46,179 nucleotides of DNA from Sporolactobacillus shoreae (GTDB lineage: Bacteria > Bacillota > Bacilli > Bacillales > Sporolactobacillaceae). Positions 1 to 6,767 of this stretch are shown here, piece by piece (positions within the stretch are counted from its first letter, which is position 1; the number at the start of each line of letters is the position of its first letter). A program made the translations under genes and the position numbers. The notes beneath the pieces are model-generated. The model ran no database searches and was not told the DNA's origin. It saw only the letters and a program-made list of their open reading frames with translations. Location of the stretch: contig NZ_SRJD01000022.1 in assembly GCF_004684935.1 (NCBI RefSeq), forward strand, positions 1-46,179, read 5' to 3'.

Positions 1-36
1 CGGTGAAGGGATACCCTTTTCCTTTCGCAAAATAAA

Positions 37-73
37 TGCCAGCTATAAAGTCCTACGGACATTATAGCTGGCA
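37..73 (+). terminator. Perfect 12-bp hairpin, possible end of an upstream gene
   Basis: TGCCAGCTATAA (37-48) and TTATAGCTGGCA (62-73) pair perfectly around a 13-nt loop. No strong T-run follows, so this may be a weak terminator or a bidirectional structure. A short open frame ending at 35 could be the tail of a gene lying outside the window. Confidence 0.4.
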
Positions 74-173
74 CTTATTGGACAGGCAATCCCGTCAACT
101 TTCGGCTAAAATCAGGCATCAATAACAGTATATGAGCGGATCGGTGACACCCTGAAGATTGGGGGTGGCGCTA

Positions 174-251
174 ATGACAACATTTCAAGTACTGACACTT
201 ATGATTTCTTTTGGAATGTTCGTGCTGATGTTGTCAAGAAACAAAAAATGA
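174..251 (+). CDS. Small holin-like hydrophobic peptide, probable type I toxin
   Basis: This 25-codon ORF encodes a single hydrophobic segment with a basic tail: MTTFQVLTLMISFGMF, then VLMLSRNKK. The start MTxFxxLxLMIxFGMF and the Lys-rich end match the short 'putative holin-like toxin' (Hol-Tox) peptides of Bacilli, as I recall that family. A GGGGGTGG Shine-Dalgarno lies at 161-168. The last codons (AAC AAA AAA TGA) overlap the U-run of a minus-strand terminator hairpin, so an antisense RNA converges on its 3' end, as in txpA/ratA-type systems. The expected activity is membrane depolarisation when the antisense RNA is lost. The ORF is very short, so coding status is an inference from peptide pattern, SD and the antisense arrangement. 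I found no clear promoter for it. Confidence 0.6.
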   Translation: MTTFQVLTLMISFGMFVLMLSRNKK

Positions 252-402
252 TCCGTTTCATATCTCCTCACAGATAAGCGAAACGGATCACTTAAAAACG
301 ATTCAGTTTTTGCACTGATTCCGCTCGATGCGGATATTACCTGATCCAAGCCGCCCGATATGATTGCAGTCAGATCGGACGGCTTTATTTTACGTTCTTA
401 CT
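243..402 (-). ncRNA. Putative antisense antitoxin RNA to the holin-like peptide
   Basis: On the minus strand a TATAAT (409-414) follows an AT-rich stretch resembling an UP element. A strong terminator lies downstream: TGATCCGTTTC (249-259 on plus) pairs perfectly with GAAACGGATCA (280-290), and the minus strand then runs into six Ts (248-243). The predicted RNA of about 160 nt would overlap the last codons and the 3' UTR of the peptide gene at 174-251. Transcript ends are predicted. No good -35 is present at 17 bp; the nearest TTGATT is 20 bp away. Confidence 0.5.
348..391 (+). terminator. Terminator for the holin-like peptide mRNA
   Basis: AAGCCGCCCGAT (348-359) pairs with ATCGGACGGCTT (374-385) with one mismatch, followed by TATTTTA on the plus strand. 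It sits about 100 nt after the small ORF, leaving a long 3' UTR that overlaps the predicted antisense RNA. Confidence 0.6.
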
Positions 403-447
403 AACTTCATTATACACATTTTTTATTTAAATAAAATCAAAAACAAT

Positions 448-846
448 TTAAATAACTGCTTTCACAAGTAGTTCCATCGTCGCTACATCAGCAGGCGCCC
501 ATTTTAGTGAATCCAAGTTTTCTCTTTTCAGCCAAATGAGTTTTGAGTGTTCATGCGCGGTTGGAAAACCACTGGTCAAAGTACACAAGATGGCAGTCAG
601 GTCGATTGAAAAAGCATCATAGTCGTAATGGCTCTGGTAAAATGTTTTTTCAGCTTGAATTGTGCATTTTAATTCTTCACTGATCTCACGTTCGATGGCT
701 TGAGCCGGACTCTCGCCCTCTTGAATCTTTCCACCAGGGAACTCCCAATGATTCGGGATCGACATTTTTGGCGAGCGCAGAGCGCAAAGAATTTCATGAT
801 TTTCGTTTTCAATAATCGCAGCAACCACGGAAAGTGTCTTCCTCAT
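448..846 (-). CDS. Nudix hydrolase (MutT/8-oxo-dGTPase-like)
   Basis: The 132-residue protein is a single Nudix domain. The Nudix box (G-x5-E-x7-REUxEE) is visible at residues 39-58: GGK, E45, then REISEEL with R53, E54, E57 and E58. The HWEFPGGK lead-in is typical of MutT-like (deoxy)nucleoside triphosphate pyrophosphatases that clear oxidised nucleotides or cytidine analogues such as CTP/dCTP. The box binds Mg2+ and releases pyrophosphate. The ATG at 846 is preceded by GAGGTGAT. The gene is monocistronic and divergent from the marR gene at 988. Substrate cannot be read from the sequence. Confidence 0.9.
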   Translation of the reverse strand: MRKTLSVVAAIIENENHEILCALRSPKMSIPNHWEFPGGKIQEGESPAQAIEREISEELKCTIQAEKTFYQSHYDYDAFSIDLTAILCTLTSGFPTAHEHSKLIWLKRENLDSLKWAPADVATMELLVKAVI

Positions 847-913
847 ATCATCACCTCAAGTATTCTAGTACATGTACGATTATACACTTCGATGCGAATG
901 GCAGTAAAAGTTG

Positions 914-963
914 TTGACATCACCGTAAAAGGTAATATATTATCTATATAGATAATACATTAC
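914..963 (+). promoter_or_regulatory. Promoter with palindromic operator for the marR gene
   Basis: The -35 TTGACA is at 914-919 and a -10 lies at 936-943 (TATATT or TATTAT). A perfect 20-bp palindrome, TATTATCTATATAGATAATA (938-957), covers the -10. It extends to a near-perfect 32-bp dyad (932-963, GTAATA...CATTAC). Its position is that of an autoregulatory MarR operator blocking RNA polymerase. Confidence 0.75.
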
Positions 964-987
964 TTTTTTGCGCTTGGAGGCTCCGAA

Positions 988-1449
988 TTGAGCAAACTCG
1001 ACTTAATGTCTGATCAACAATTCCTTTTTGGTTTTATTTTTATTGCGGCAAATCGTATCGATACGCTGCTGGAGCGGGAGTTCAAGGTGTTCGATGTGAC
1101 GACGAAGCAGTGGTTTCTGTCCATCGTGATTGACAATCTGTTTGATGAACCGCCGACAATCAAGGAAGCAGCGAAAGAGATGGGCAGCTCGCATCAGAAT
1201 GTGAAGCAGATTGCTTTGAAGCTAGAGCAGAAGGGCCTACTGGTTCTTGAAAAAGACAAAAACGATGCACGTGCGATCCGGCTCAAACTGACGGAACGAA
1301 GTCGGGATTTCTGGGGAAAACTGAGAGAAGAGGGGGCCTCTTTTACTCAAACGTTGTTTCAGGGGGTTAACCCGGAAGATCTGAGTACGGCAAGACGCGC
1401 AATGCAGAAAGTGATGGCTAATATCAAAACGATGGATCAAGGAGAATGA
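988..1449 (+). CDS. MarR-family transcriptional regulator
   Basis: The 153-residue protein starts at TTG 988 behind GGAGG (977-981). A winged helix-turn-helix spans about residues 30-105: PTIKEAAKEMGSSHQNVKQ is the recognition part, followed by the wing LVLEKDKNDARAIRLKLT, whose DxRxxxxxLT signature is diagnostic for MarR. It probably dimerises on the palindrome at 938-957 over its own promoter and so represses itself and the membrane protein whose start lies 12 bp beyond its stop. The ligand is unknown. The N-terminal segment MSDQQFLFGFIFIAANRIDTLLEREF is the usual dimerisation helix. Confidence 0.9.
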   Translation: MSKLDLMSDQQFLFGFIFIAANRIDTLLEREFKVFDVTTKQWFLSIVIDNLFDEPPTIKEAAKEMGSSHQNVKQIALKLEQKGLLVLEKDKNDARAIRLKLTERSRDFWGKLREEGASFTQTLFQGVNPEDLSTARRAMQKVMANIKTMDQGE

Positions 1450-1460
1450 GGGTGAAACAA

Positions 1461-2276
1461 ATGACAAGCACATTGAAAATAGATAAGCGTTTGATCTATT
1501 TTACACTGCCTATTGTTATTCTTATGACAGTGACCAGTCTGACAGGTATTTTTTATCCCGGAATCTACGACAAAGAAACCACGGACTGGTTTGCACAGAC
1601 CATCGGACAGGATTTTTCCAATCTGCTCGTCACGGTTCCTGCCCTGCTTATTACTTCTTTTTTCGCTTCAAAAGGGAGCAGAATCGGGAAGATCATTTGG
1701 TCCAGGGTGATGATCACGAATGTGTATGCGTTTGTGATCTACAGCTTTGCGGTTCCCTTTAATTTCCTGTTCCACATCTATTGTGCCATTCTCGGACTGT
1801 CGGTTTACTCGGTCATTTATTTTTTTATCAAACACTTGACTACCGATTTCAAAAACTGGTTTACTGATCGTGTGCCTGTGAAGGCCGTCGGCATTTTCCT
1901 TATCGTGATTGCCGCTCTGTTCGTTCTGCTTTGGCTGTCCCAGTCTTTGCCTGGTGCTCTTGCCAATCGTGTTCCAGAGAGTGTCGCGGCCGACGGGTTG
2001 CTGACGAATCCGGTTCATGTACTGGACTTTTCATTCTACCTGCCTTTGATGTTTCTTTCGGGCTGTTTGTTGCTTAAAAAGAGAACACTAGGTTATTTTC
2101 TTGCTCCAATGATGCTTGTTTTTGGCATGATGACCAATATCAATATCATTGCACTGATGATTGCGACAATGATGATCATGGCGACCAATACATGGCCGAT
2201 GATTATTGCCTTTGCCGTTTTTACTGTGGCTTGCTTTGGTTTTCTGCTGGCGGGGCTGCGCTGCATAAAAAAATAG
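1461..2276 (+). CDS. Multi-pass membrane protein, unknown function
   Basis: I chose ATG 1461, which has GAGGGTG 7 nt upstream, over the ATG at 1446 that overlaps the marR stop. The product is about 271 residues with roughly seven hydrophobic segments, for example around YFTLPIVILMTVTSLTGIF, VGIFLIVIAALFVLLWL and MIIAFAVFTVACFGFLLAG. Near the start, MTVTSLTGIFYPGIYDKET recalls small-membrane-protein families found next to MarR regulators, but I do not recognise a named family. It is co-transcribed with the MarR gene and is therefore the likely regulated output, perhaps in efflux or membrane stress; this is inferred from context only. Confidence 0.75.
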   Translation: MTSTLKIDKRLIYFTLPIVILMTVTSLTGIFYPGIYDKETTDWFAQTIGQDFSNLLVTVPALLITSFFASKGSRIGKIIWSRVMITNVYAFVIYSFAVPFNFLFHIYCAILGLSVYSVIYFFIKHLTTDFKNWFTDRVPVKAVGIFLIVIAALFVLLWLSQSLPGALANRVPESVAADGLLTNPVHVLDFSFYLPLMFLSGCLLLKKRTLGYFLAPMMLVFGMMTNINIIALMIATMMIMATNTWPMIIAFAVFTVACFGFLLAGLRCIKK

Positions 2277-2370
2277 AGAGCGACTAATTTTTATGGGTAC
2301 AACATAGTTTTGTTAAGAGTGGCAACATAGTATAATTAAGACGAATCAAGCATTATAGGAGGTTATTAGG

Positions 2371-2646
2371 ATGAAATGGAGCGAGGTTCGTCAACAGTTT
2401 CCCAACCGATGTGTCTTGATTGAGTCACTTAAAGCAAAAAGCGTTCATAATGAAAGAATTATTGAAGAAATGTCTGTCGTAGACGATTTTGATAATGGAA
2501 ATGATGCGTGGAAGATTTATAAGAAATTGCATGATACAGATCAATCACGTGAACTGTATATTATCCATACCAATAATGAGAAAATAAAAATATTGGAGCA
2601 GCCCTATGTAGGCATTAGGAGAAAACATGAAGTTTCAAATGGTTGA
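2371..2646 (+). CDS. Small conserved-type hypothetical protein
   Basis: The 91-residue soluble protein starts MKWSEVRQQFPNRCVLIESL and starts at an ATG behind AGGAGG (2357-2362). It looks like the short Firmicute proteins (W-x4-[YF]PN-[KR]-x2-[LV]IE) that, as I recall, are often encoded just upstream of a retropepsin-like aspartyl protease. Motifs include MSVVDDFDNGNDAWKIYKKLH and RELYIIHTNNEKI. No catalytic residues are recognisable. Downstream only a 21-codon ORF overlaps its end, so the usual partner may be lost. Function unknown. Confidence 0.7.
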   Translation: MKWSEVRQQFPNRCVLIESLKAKSVHNERIIEEMSVVDDFDNGNDAWKIYKKLHDTDQSRELYIIHTNNEKIKILEQPYVGIRRKHEVSNG

Positions 2647-2692
2647 CCAACTGCCTAATTCTGGGCAGCTTTTTTTATTTAGAACAGCTTAG
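2627..2692 (+). pseudogene. Possible remnant of the partner ORF of the small protein
   Basis: A 21-codon frame beginning MKFQMVDQLP overlaps the end of the 91-residue gene in another frame and then runs through a terminator hairpin to TAG at 2692. The opening resembles the start of the aspartyl-protease-like partner I remember for this pair (MK-x2-x-x-D-x-LP). The match is only about 10 residues, so this may be chance. Confidence 0.2.
2649..2679 (+). terminator. Rho-independent terminator
   Basis: CTGCC (2651-2655) and GGCAG (2664-2668) form a short stem followed by CTTTTTTTATTT. It directly follows the stop of the 91-residue gene. Confidence 0.7.
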
Positions 2693-2812
2693 TCATCGAT
2701 TTCAAAAATTATGATATGATCAGTCCTCTCAAGAAATGTGCAATCATTTTTACGGAAGGTTACAATGATTGTTAGTGGAAAAATGAGGGGCATTTTTTGG
2801 GGAGGCTGAATT

Positions 2813-3886
2813 TTGGACAAGCAGAAGTCTTTAAAGTTAATTGAGTCATTATCGAATGCAAATGGTGTTTCAGGATTCGAAAATGAAGTGACAGCTATTT
2901 TTTCAAATACCATCCGGGATTTTGGAACAGTCAGCGAAGATCATATGCGCAACGTCATTGTTGAACGCAACGGAAACAGCGGACATAAGCCGGTTGTGCA
3001 GATTGACGCGCACAGCGATGAAGTCGGTTTTATGGTTCAGGCTGTTAAGCCGAATGGGACGCTGCGGTTTGTGACAATCGGCAGCTGGTCCGCAATCAGC
3101 ATTCCGGCGCAGAAGGTCCGCGTACGCAACCGGGATGGTGAGTACATCCCAGCCATTATAACGAGTACGCCGCCTCATTTTATGACGGCAGAGGAACGTC
3201 AAAAACTGCCGCGGGTTTCTAATATGTCCATTGATATCGGTGCCACTTCAGCTGAAGAAGTGATTAATGATTTTAAAATAAATGTCGGTGCGCCAGTGGT
3301 TCCCGACGTTGCTTTTGACTATCTGAAGAATAAGGACCTGCTTATGGGCAAGGCTTTTGACAATCGGATCGGAACGGCTTGTCTCGTTGATACGCTGCAG
3401 GAATTGGACGGGCATGAACTGGGCGTCGATGTTGTTGCCTCTTTATCCGCTCAGGAAGAAGTCGGGGACCGGGGCGCACAGGTGACGGTCCGAAGAATTA
3501 AGCCGGATCTGTCTATTGTCCTTGAAGGGCCGCCTGCCGATGATACAATCGTTGAGCCTTACATGATTCAGACCGGAATGCGCAGGGGCCCGATGCTGCG
3601 CGACCTGGACACGTCGATTATTGTCAACCCCGCATTTCAGGCGTACTGTCTCGACACGGCGAAACAGTACGGGATCAAAGCACAGAGGGCAGTAAGAACC
3701 GGTGGCGGGAATGATGGTGCCGTCATTAATTTGTATCAGGGTGCACCGACGGTTGTGATCGGCATTCCGGTCCGATACGCGCATACACCGCACTGCTTCG
3801 TTGCCTTCGAGGATTATGTATCCGCTCTGGATTTGGTGACTCAGGTTCTGAAATCGCTTGACAAGGATACGATCAACAGGTTTTGA
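2813..3886 (+). CDS. M42-family metallo-aminopeptidase
   Basis: This 357-residue protein has the full M42 (glutamyl aminopeptidase/endoglucanase-like, tetrahedral aminopeptidase) pattern. Candidate metal ligands and catalytic residues are H67 in DAHSDE, D183 in KAFDNR, E215/E216 in AQEEVG, an acidic residue at E238 (LEGPPAD) and H324 in RYAHT. Such enzymes are cytosolic, usually dodecameric, and trim short peptides with Zn or Co. The TTG start at 2813 has GGGGAGG at 2799-2805. Length matches the family. It stands alone between terminators. Exact residue preference cannot be inferred. Confidence 0.93.
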   Translation: MDKQKSLKLIESLSNANGVSGFENEVTAIFSNTIRDFGTVSEDHMRNVIVERNGNSGHKPVVQIDAHSDEVGFMVQAVKPNGTLRFVTIGSWSAISIPAQKVRVRNRDGEYIPAIITSTPPHFMTAEERQKLPRVSNMSIDIGATSAEEVINDFKINVGAPVVPDVAFDYLKNKDLLMGKAFDNRIGTACLVDTLQELDGHELGVDVVASLSAQEEVGDRGAQVTVRRIKPDLSIVLEGPPADDTIVEPYMIQTGMRRGPMLRDLDTSIIVNPAFQAYCLDTAKQYGIKAQRAVRTGGGNDGAVINLYQGAPTVVIGIPVRYAHTPHCFVAFEDYVSALDLVTQVLKSLDKDTINRF

Positions 3887-4063
3887 TGAGAATATCTAAG
3901 ATGAGAGAAACGGAAGAAAAATAATTCCGGTAGGCAAGAACAAGTACGATCAGTAAAGGGATTGCTGTGATGTGGTGGACGGTGTCAGGCAATTAACAAA
4001 TGATTTGTCTTTGAAGAAATGCTGCCCAAAGGTAAAATGATCCCATAGAATGATTTTCTAAGG

Positions 4064-4465
4064 TCACTGGTCGAGCGTACTTGTTTCCGGATAATGATTA
4101 ACATTTTTCTGTATGAAGGTAAAGATTGCTGCGAGGATAAGCAGAATAACATCAGGAATCGCCAGTATTAATCCGGCAATCAAAAAGCATCCAGTTCCGA
4201 GGATCCCAAGAATATGCCCTGTAATTGAAACTCCCGCTTTTTTTGACTTGACGAGGCCGATGATATGAATAACGAGGCCTGCTCCAAAAAAAATTAAATA
4301 GAAGAGTAGTGTTCCCAGTACTACCAGACCGCTTTGAAATTCTGTGTATGGATCATCTGTACCAAAGCCAACAATCAGAATAACGGGGTAAAATATGAGG
4401 GCTAATAGAGCATTAATGATATCTAAAGATCCGGCAAGATGATTAATGCCTAAGGTTTTCTTCAC
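4064..4465 (-). CDS. Small membrane protein at the end of the DUF1433 side, unknown function
   Basis: I chose GTG 4465 because AGAGGTG lies 7 nt upstream; an ATG at 4534 lacks such a site. The 133-residue product has about three to four membrane segments (around LALIFYPVILIVGF, LVVLGTLLFYLIFFGAGLVIHIIG and ITGHILGILGTGCFLIAGLILAI). The layout resembles DUF4064-type small membrane proteins, but I am not certain of the family. It lies downstream of two DUF1433 genes on the same strand and could be a further immunity or accessory factor, although a hairpin at 4561-4590 may separate it. Base composition is AT-rich like its neighbours. Confidence 0.65.
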   Translation of the reverse strand: MKKTLGINHLAGSLDIINALLALIFYPVILIVGFGTDDPYTEFQSGLVVLGTLLFYLIFFGAGLVIHIIGLVKSKKAGVSITGHILGILGTGCFLIAGLILAIPDVILLILAAIFTFIQKNVNHYPETSTLDQ

Positions 4466-4560
4466 CCTATAACACCTCTTTTTGATTATGATCTCCAAAT
4501 ATTGCGGGGAACAATAAAAAAATTTCACTTTCAAAAATTGTTGCTACTGTAAATAATAGT

Positions 4561-4590
4561 CTCTATTCTCCCTAAAATAGAGGCTTTTTG
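4561..4590 (+). terminator. Hairpin with plus-strand T-run
   Basis: CTCTATT (4561-4567) pairs with AATAGAG (4576-4582), followed by GCTTTTT. The T-run faces the plus strand although flanking genes run on minus, so its role for them is unclear. Confidence 0.35.
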
Positions 4591-4609
4591 AGCAATAATC
4601 TAAAATCAA

Positions 4610-5017
4610 TTACTCTGATTTGGAATTTTCCTTTTGTTCCTTCTCTATTTTTTCAATTTGAGAGACCGTTTTTACGTCTTTTCTAAAAAGTTTATCTAGT
4701 TCATCAGTATAACCGCCGACACCCTCAAAGTCTGTTTCTCCGCCTGCAAGAGAAACAGTCATGGTAAAACCTAATATTTTGTTGTTATTTAAATATCCAT
4801 CAATCGAAATACTGCCAGTAGGAAGTTTGTAATTATCAGTAAAAGTAATTGTTTTACATGATGGAACATTGTATTTTAAATACTCTGTAATACGGCTTTC
4901 TTGTTTGGTAATAAAAGCCTGTTTTTCAGCTTGCTGCATCCAAAAATAACCACTAACAACAGTAGCGAGGATCAAAAGGGAAGACAGGATGATTAGAATA
5001 TAAGTTTTTTGTTTCAC
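4610..5017 (-). CDS. DUF1433-like membrane-anchored protein, putative lipase-toxin immunity protein 2
   Basis: The 135-residue protein starts at GTG 5017 and has an N-terminal membrane anchor (TYILIILSSLLILATVVSGYFW) followed by an extracytoplasmic domain. That domain contains ITEYLKYNVPSCKTITFT, LPTGSISIDGYLN, GGYTDELDKL and KDVKTVSQIEKI. It is over half identical by eye to the adjacent protein at 5083-5472. I assign DUF1433 from memory of this pattern. In Staphylococcus aureus DUF1433 lipoproteins neutralise the type VII-secreted lipase TslA. Here there is no lipobox cysteine, so the protein would be held by a transmembrane helix. It lies on the strand divergent from the lipase gene at 5520. 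Confidence 0.7.
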   Translation of the reverse strand: MKQKTYILIILSSLLILATVVSGYFWMQQAEKQAFITKQESRITEYLKYNVPSCKTITFTDNYKLPTGSISIDGYLNNNKILGFTMTVSLAGGETDFEGVGGYTDELDKLFRKDVKTVSQIEKIEKEQKENSKSE

Positions 5018-5082
5018 TTCGGATTCACTTCTTTAGTCAAAGTTCTGGAAAATGTTTTAAGTTACTTTGACTTTAAGCCTTG

Positions 5083-5472
5083 CTACTTCTGTTCTTTTTT
5101 AATTTTTTCAATTTGCGAAACCGTCTTTACATCTTTTCTCATTAGTTGATCAAGCTCATCTGTGAATCCTCCATCGGCTTCAAAATTTTTTTCTCCACTC
5201 CCCAGAGAGATGGTTGCTGAAAAGCTTAATTTTTTATTGCTATTAATGTATCCATAAATGGACACGCTTCCTGTTGGCAGGGTTCTATTTCCTGTAAAAG
5301 TTATTGCCTTAAAGGACGGAACATTGTATTGGTAAAATTCTGTGATTCTTATTTCCTGATCTTTAATAAAAGTTTGTTTTTCTTCATGCTTCATCCAGAT
5401 ATAACCCCCTATAGCTATTAAAGTGACAAAAATAGCACTGAGTATTATAATAATATTGGCTTTTTTCTGCAA
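5083..5472 (-). CDS. DUF1433-like membrane-anchored protein, putative lipase-toxin immunity protein 1
   Basis: The 129-residue paralogue of the 4610-5017 product has the same plan: TTG start, one N-terminal membrane helix (ANIIIILSAIFVTLIAIGGYIW), then ITEFYQYNVPSFKAITFT, LPTGSVSIYGYIN, GGFTDELDQL and the identical tract RKDVKTVSQIEKI. Its start is only 47 bp from the start of the divergent lipase gene, so the two promoters must overlap. Duplication of immunity genes is common in polymorphic toxin loci. The DUF1433 call is by memory; the immunity role is inferred from the neighbouring lipase. Confidence 0.72.
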   Translation of the reverse strand: MQKKANIIIILSAIFVTLIAIGGYIWMKHEEKQTFIKDQEIRITEFYQYNVPSFKAITFTGNRTLPTGSVSIYGYINSNKKLSFSATISLGSGEKNFEADGGFTDELDQLMRKDVKTVSQIEKIKKEQK

Positions 5473-5519
5473 ATTGTATTCGCTTCCCTTTTACAAGAAT
5501 GAAATGGGGTTGATAAGCA

Positions 5520-6767
5520 ATGAATCAAAATAAGAATAGCATAAAAATTTCCGACTTGGAATATTTTAAACTGTCAGAACAGGCTTATGATCCCATTTAT
5601 TTTGAAAGCGATAATGGAATACGAAAAAATAAAGTACAATTTAGTTTCAATAATAAATATATACAATTTAAAATATTAAATAGGCTTAACAATACCGACA
5701 ATGGCGCCCAAGGTTTTGCCGTTGCACCCGTAGATTCAGAAGGTAAGGCAGACACCAGCAGGATTATCATTGCCTATCGTGGTACCGAAGGGATTTTTAA
5801 CGGCAATGATGTAAGCACAGATGTGCAGCAAGTTGTTGAGGCCCAGAAGAAATATACAAAGATAGAAAAGATGGAGTATCTTCCTGATGGAACTCAGGTT
5901 CCAGTTTATAAAGAGGTGGACTCCCAGTTTATATCCGGTTTGAAATTTGCGGATGAAATTAAGAAAAAATATCCGGATGCGCAGATTTCAGCAACAGGTC
6001 ACAGCCTTGGCGCCGGCATCGCTCAGTATGTGGCGGTGGAAAGGGGCTTTAAGGCGGTCACCTATGCCGCACCGAATGTTTACCGGTTACTCAGCCAGAA
6101 GGGTAAGGAAGCTGTGAAAAGCGGGAAAACCAAGGAGCTTATCGTTGATTATACCCATATGAATGATACTGTGGGAAATTTTTCGGAGTTTGGGGCACCG
6201 ATAATTGGCAGGCAGTACTTTGTGAAGGAGAAATCGGAATCCGTTTGGTCGTTCTTAAGTTATGCGGGACCCCTGGGAGATTTGCGTGGCCTGTATCACA
6301 CGGTAATCGGCGGTCATTTCCTTGGTACGTTTCAGGGCTCTTTCAACAAAGATGGGTCCGCTCAGCTTCTTGTGAATCCAGACAGCATACTGAAACAGGC
6401 AGAACGATTGAAGCAGGTTGCCGGCAAACTGGATGATTTAATGAAAACCGTCCAGCAATATCAGGAACATGAAGAAGAGCGAATCCAACATTTAAAACAT
6501 AAATTTATCTCGGAGACATACGCTGGCGGGCGCTATGCGCTCCTTGACGGCGGGGATGTGGAAGATGCACTTCGGGATATCGCTCCTTACCGCAAACAGG
6601 GGAAAACCTGTTTTCATGATCCGGAAGCGCTGGAATCGCTGCTGACACACATGAAGAACGAAAAAAAGAAGCTTCTGGATTTTACCGGGAAGATTGAATA
6701 TGCCACGAAGTTGATTCAGCAACGTGATTATCAGGCGGCTCAGTCGTTTAAGGAGGCTATGCGATGA
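5520..6767 (+). CDS. Class 3-type lipase with C-terminal helical targeting domain, putative type VII-secreted toxin (TslA-like)
   Basis: The 415-residue protein has an alpha/beta-hydrolase lipase domain at about residues 10-275. An oxyanion-type motif IIAYRGTE is near 83-90, the nucleophile elbow GHSLG is at 160-164 (Ser162), a likely acid is Asp216 in HMNDTVG, and a likely His is in the LYHTVIGGHF stretch (260 or 266). From about 285 to 415 it is predicted helical and charged (NPDSILKQAERLKQVAGKLDDLMKTV...), like the WXG/LXG-type region used for type VII export. There is no signal peptide. A lipase first and export domain last is the reversed arrangement described for S. aureus TslA. The stop overlaps the start of the small partner gene (ATGA), and DUF1433 proteins are divergent. 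The 5' part of the gene is visibly more AT-rich than the rest. The ribosome site (GGGG) is weak. Confidence 0.8.
   Translation: MNQNKNSIKISDLEYFKLSEQAYDPIYFESDNGIRKNKVQFSFNNKYIQFKILNRLNNTDNGAQGFAVAPVDSEGKADTSRIIIAYRGTEGIFNGNDVSTDVQQVVEAQKKYTKIEKMEYLPDGTQVPVYKEVDSQFISGLKFADEIKKKYPDAQISATGHSLGAGIAQYVAVERGFKAVTYAAPNVYRLLSQKGKEAVKSGKTKELIVDYTHMNDTVGNFSEFGAPIIGRQYFVKEKSESVWSFLSYAGPLGDLRGLYHTVIGGHFLGTFQGSFNKDGSAQLLVNPDSILKQAERLKQVAGKLDDLMKTVQQYQEHEEERIQHLKHKFISETYAGGRYALLDGGDVEDALRDIAPYRKQGKTCFHDPEALESLLTHMKNEKKKLLDFTGKIEYATKLIQQRDYQAAQSFKEAMR

Noticed and set aside
3-35. Short frame ending TAA at 35, possible C-terminus of an upstream gene (VKGYPFPFAK)
   Set aside because: Only ten codons are visible; the hairpin at 37-73 is suggestive but not enough to call a gene.
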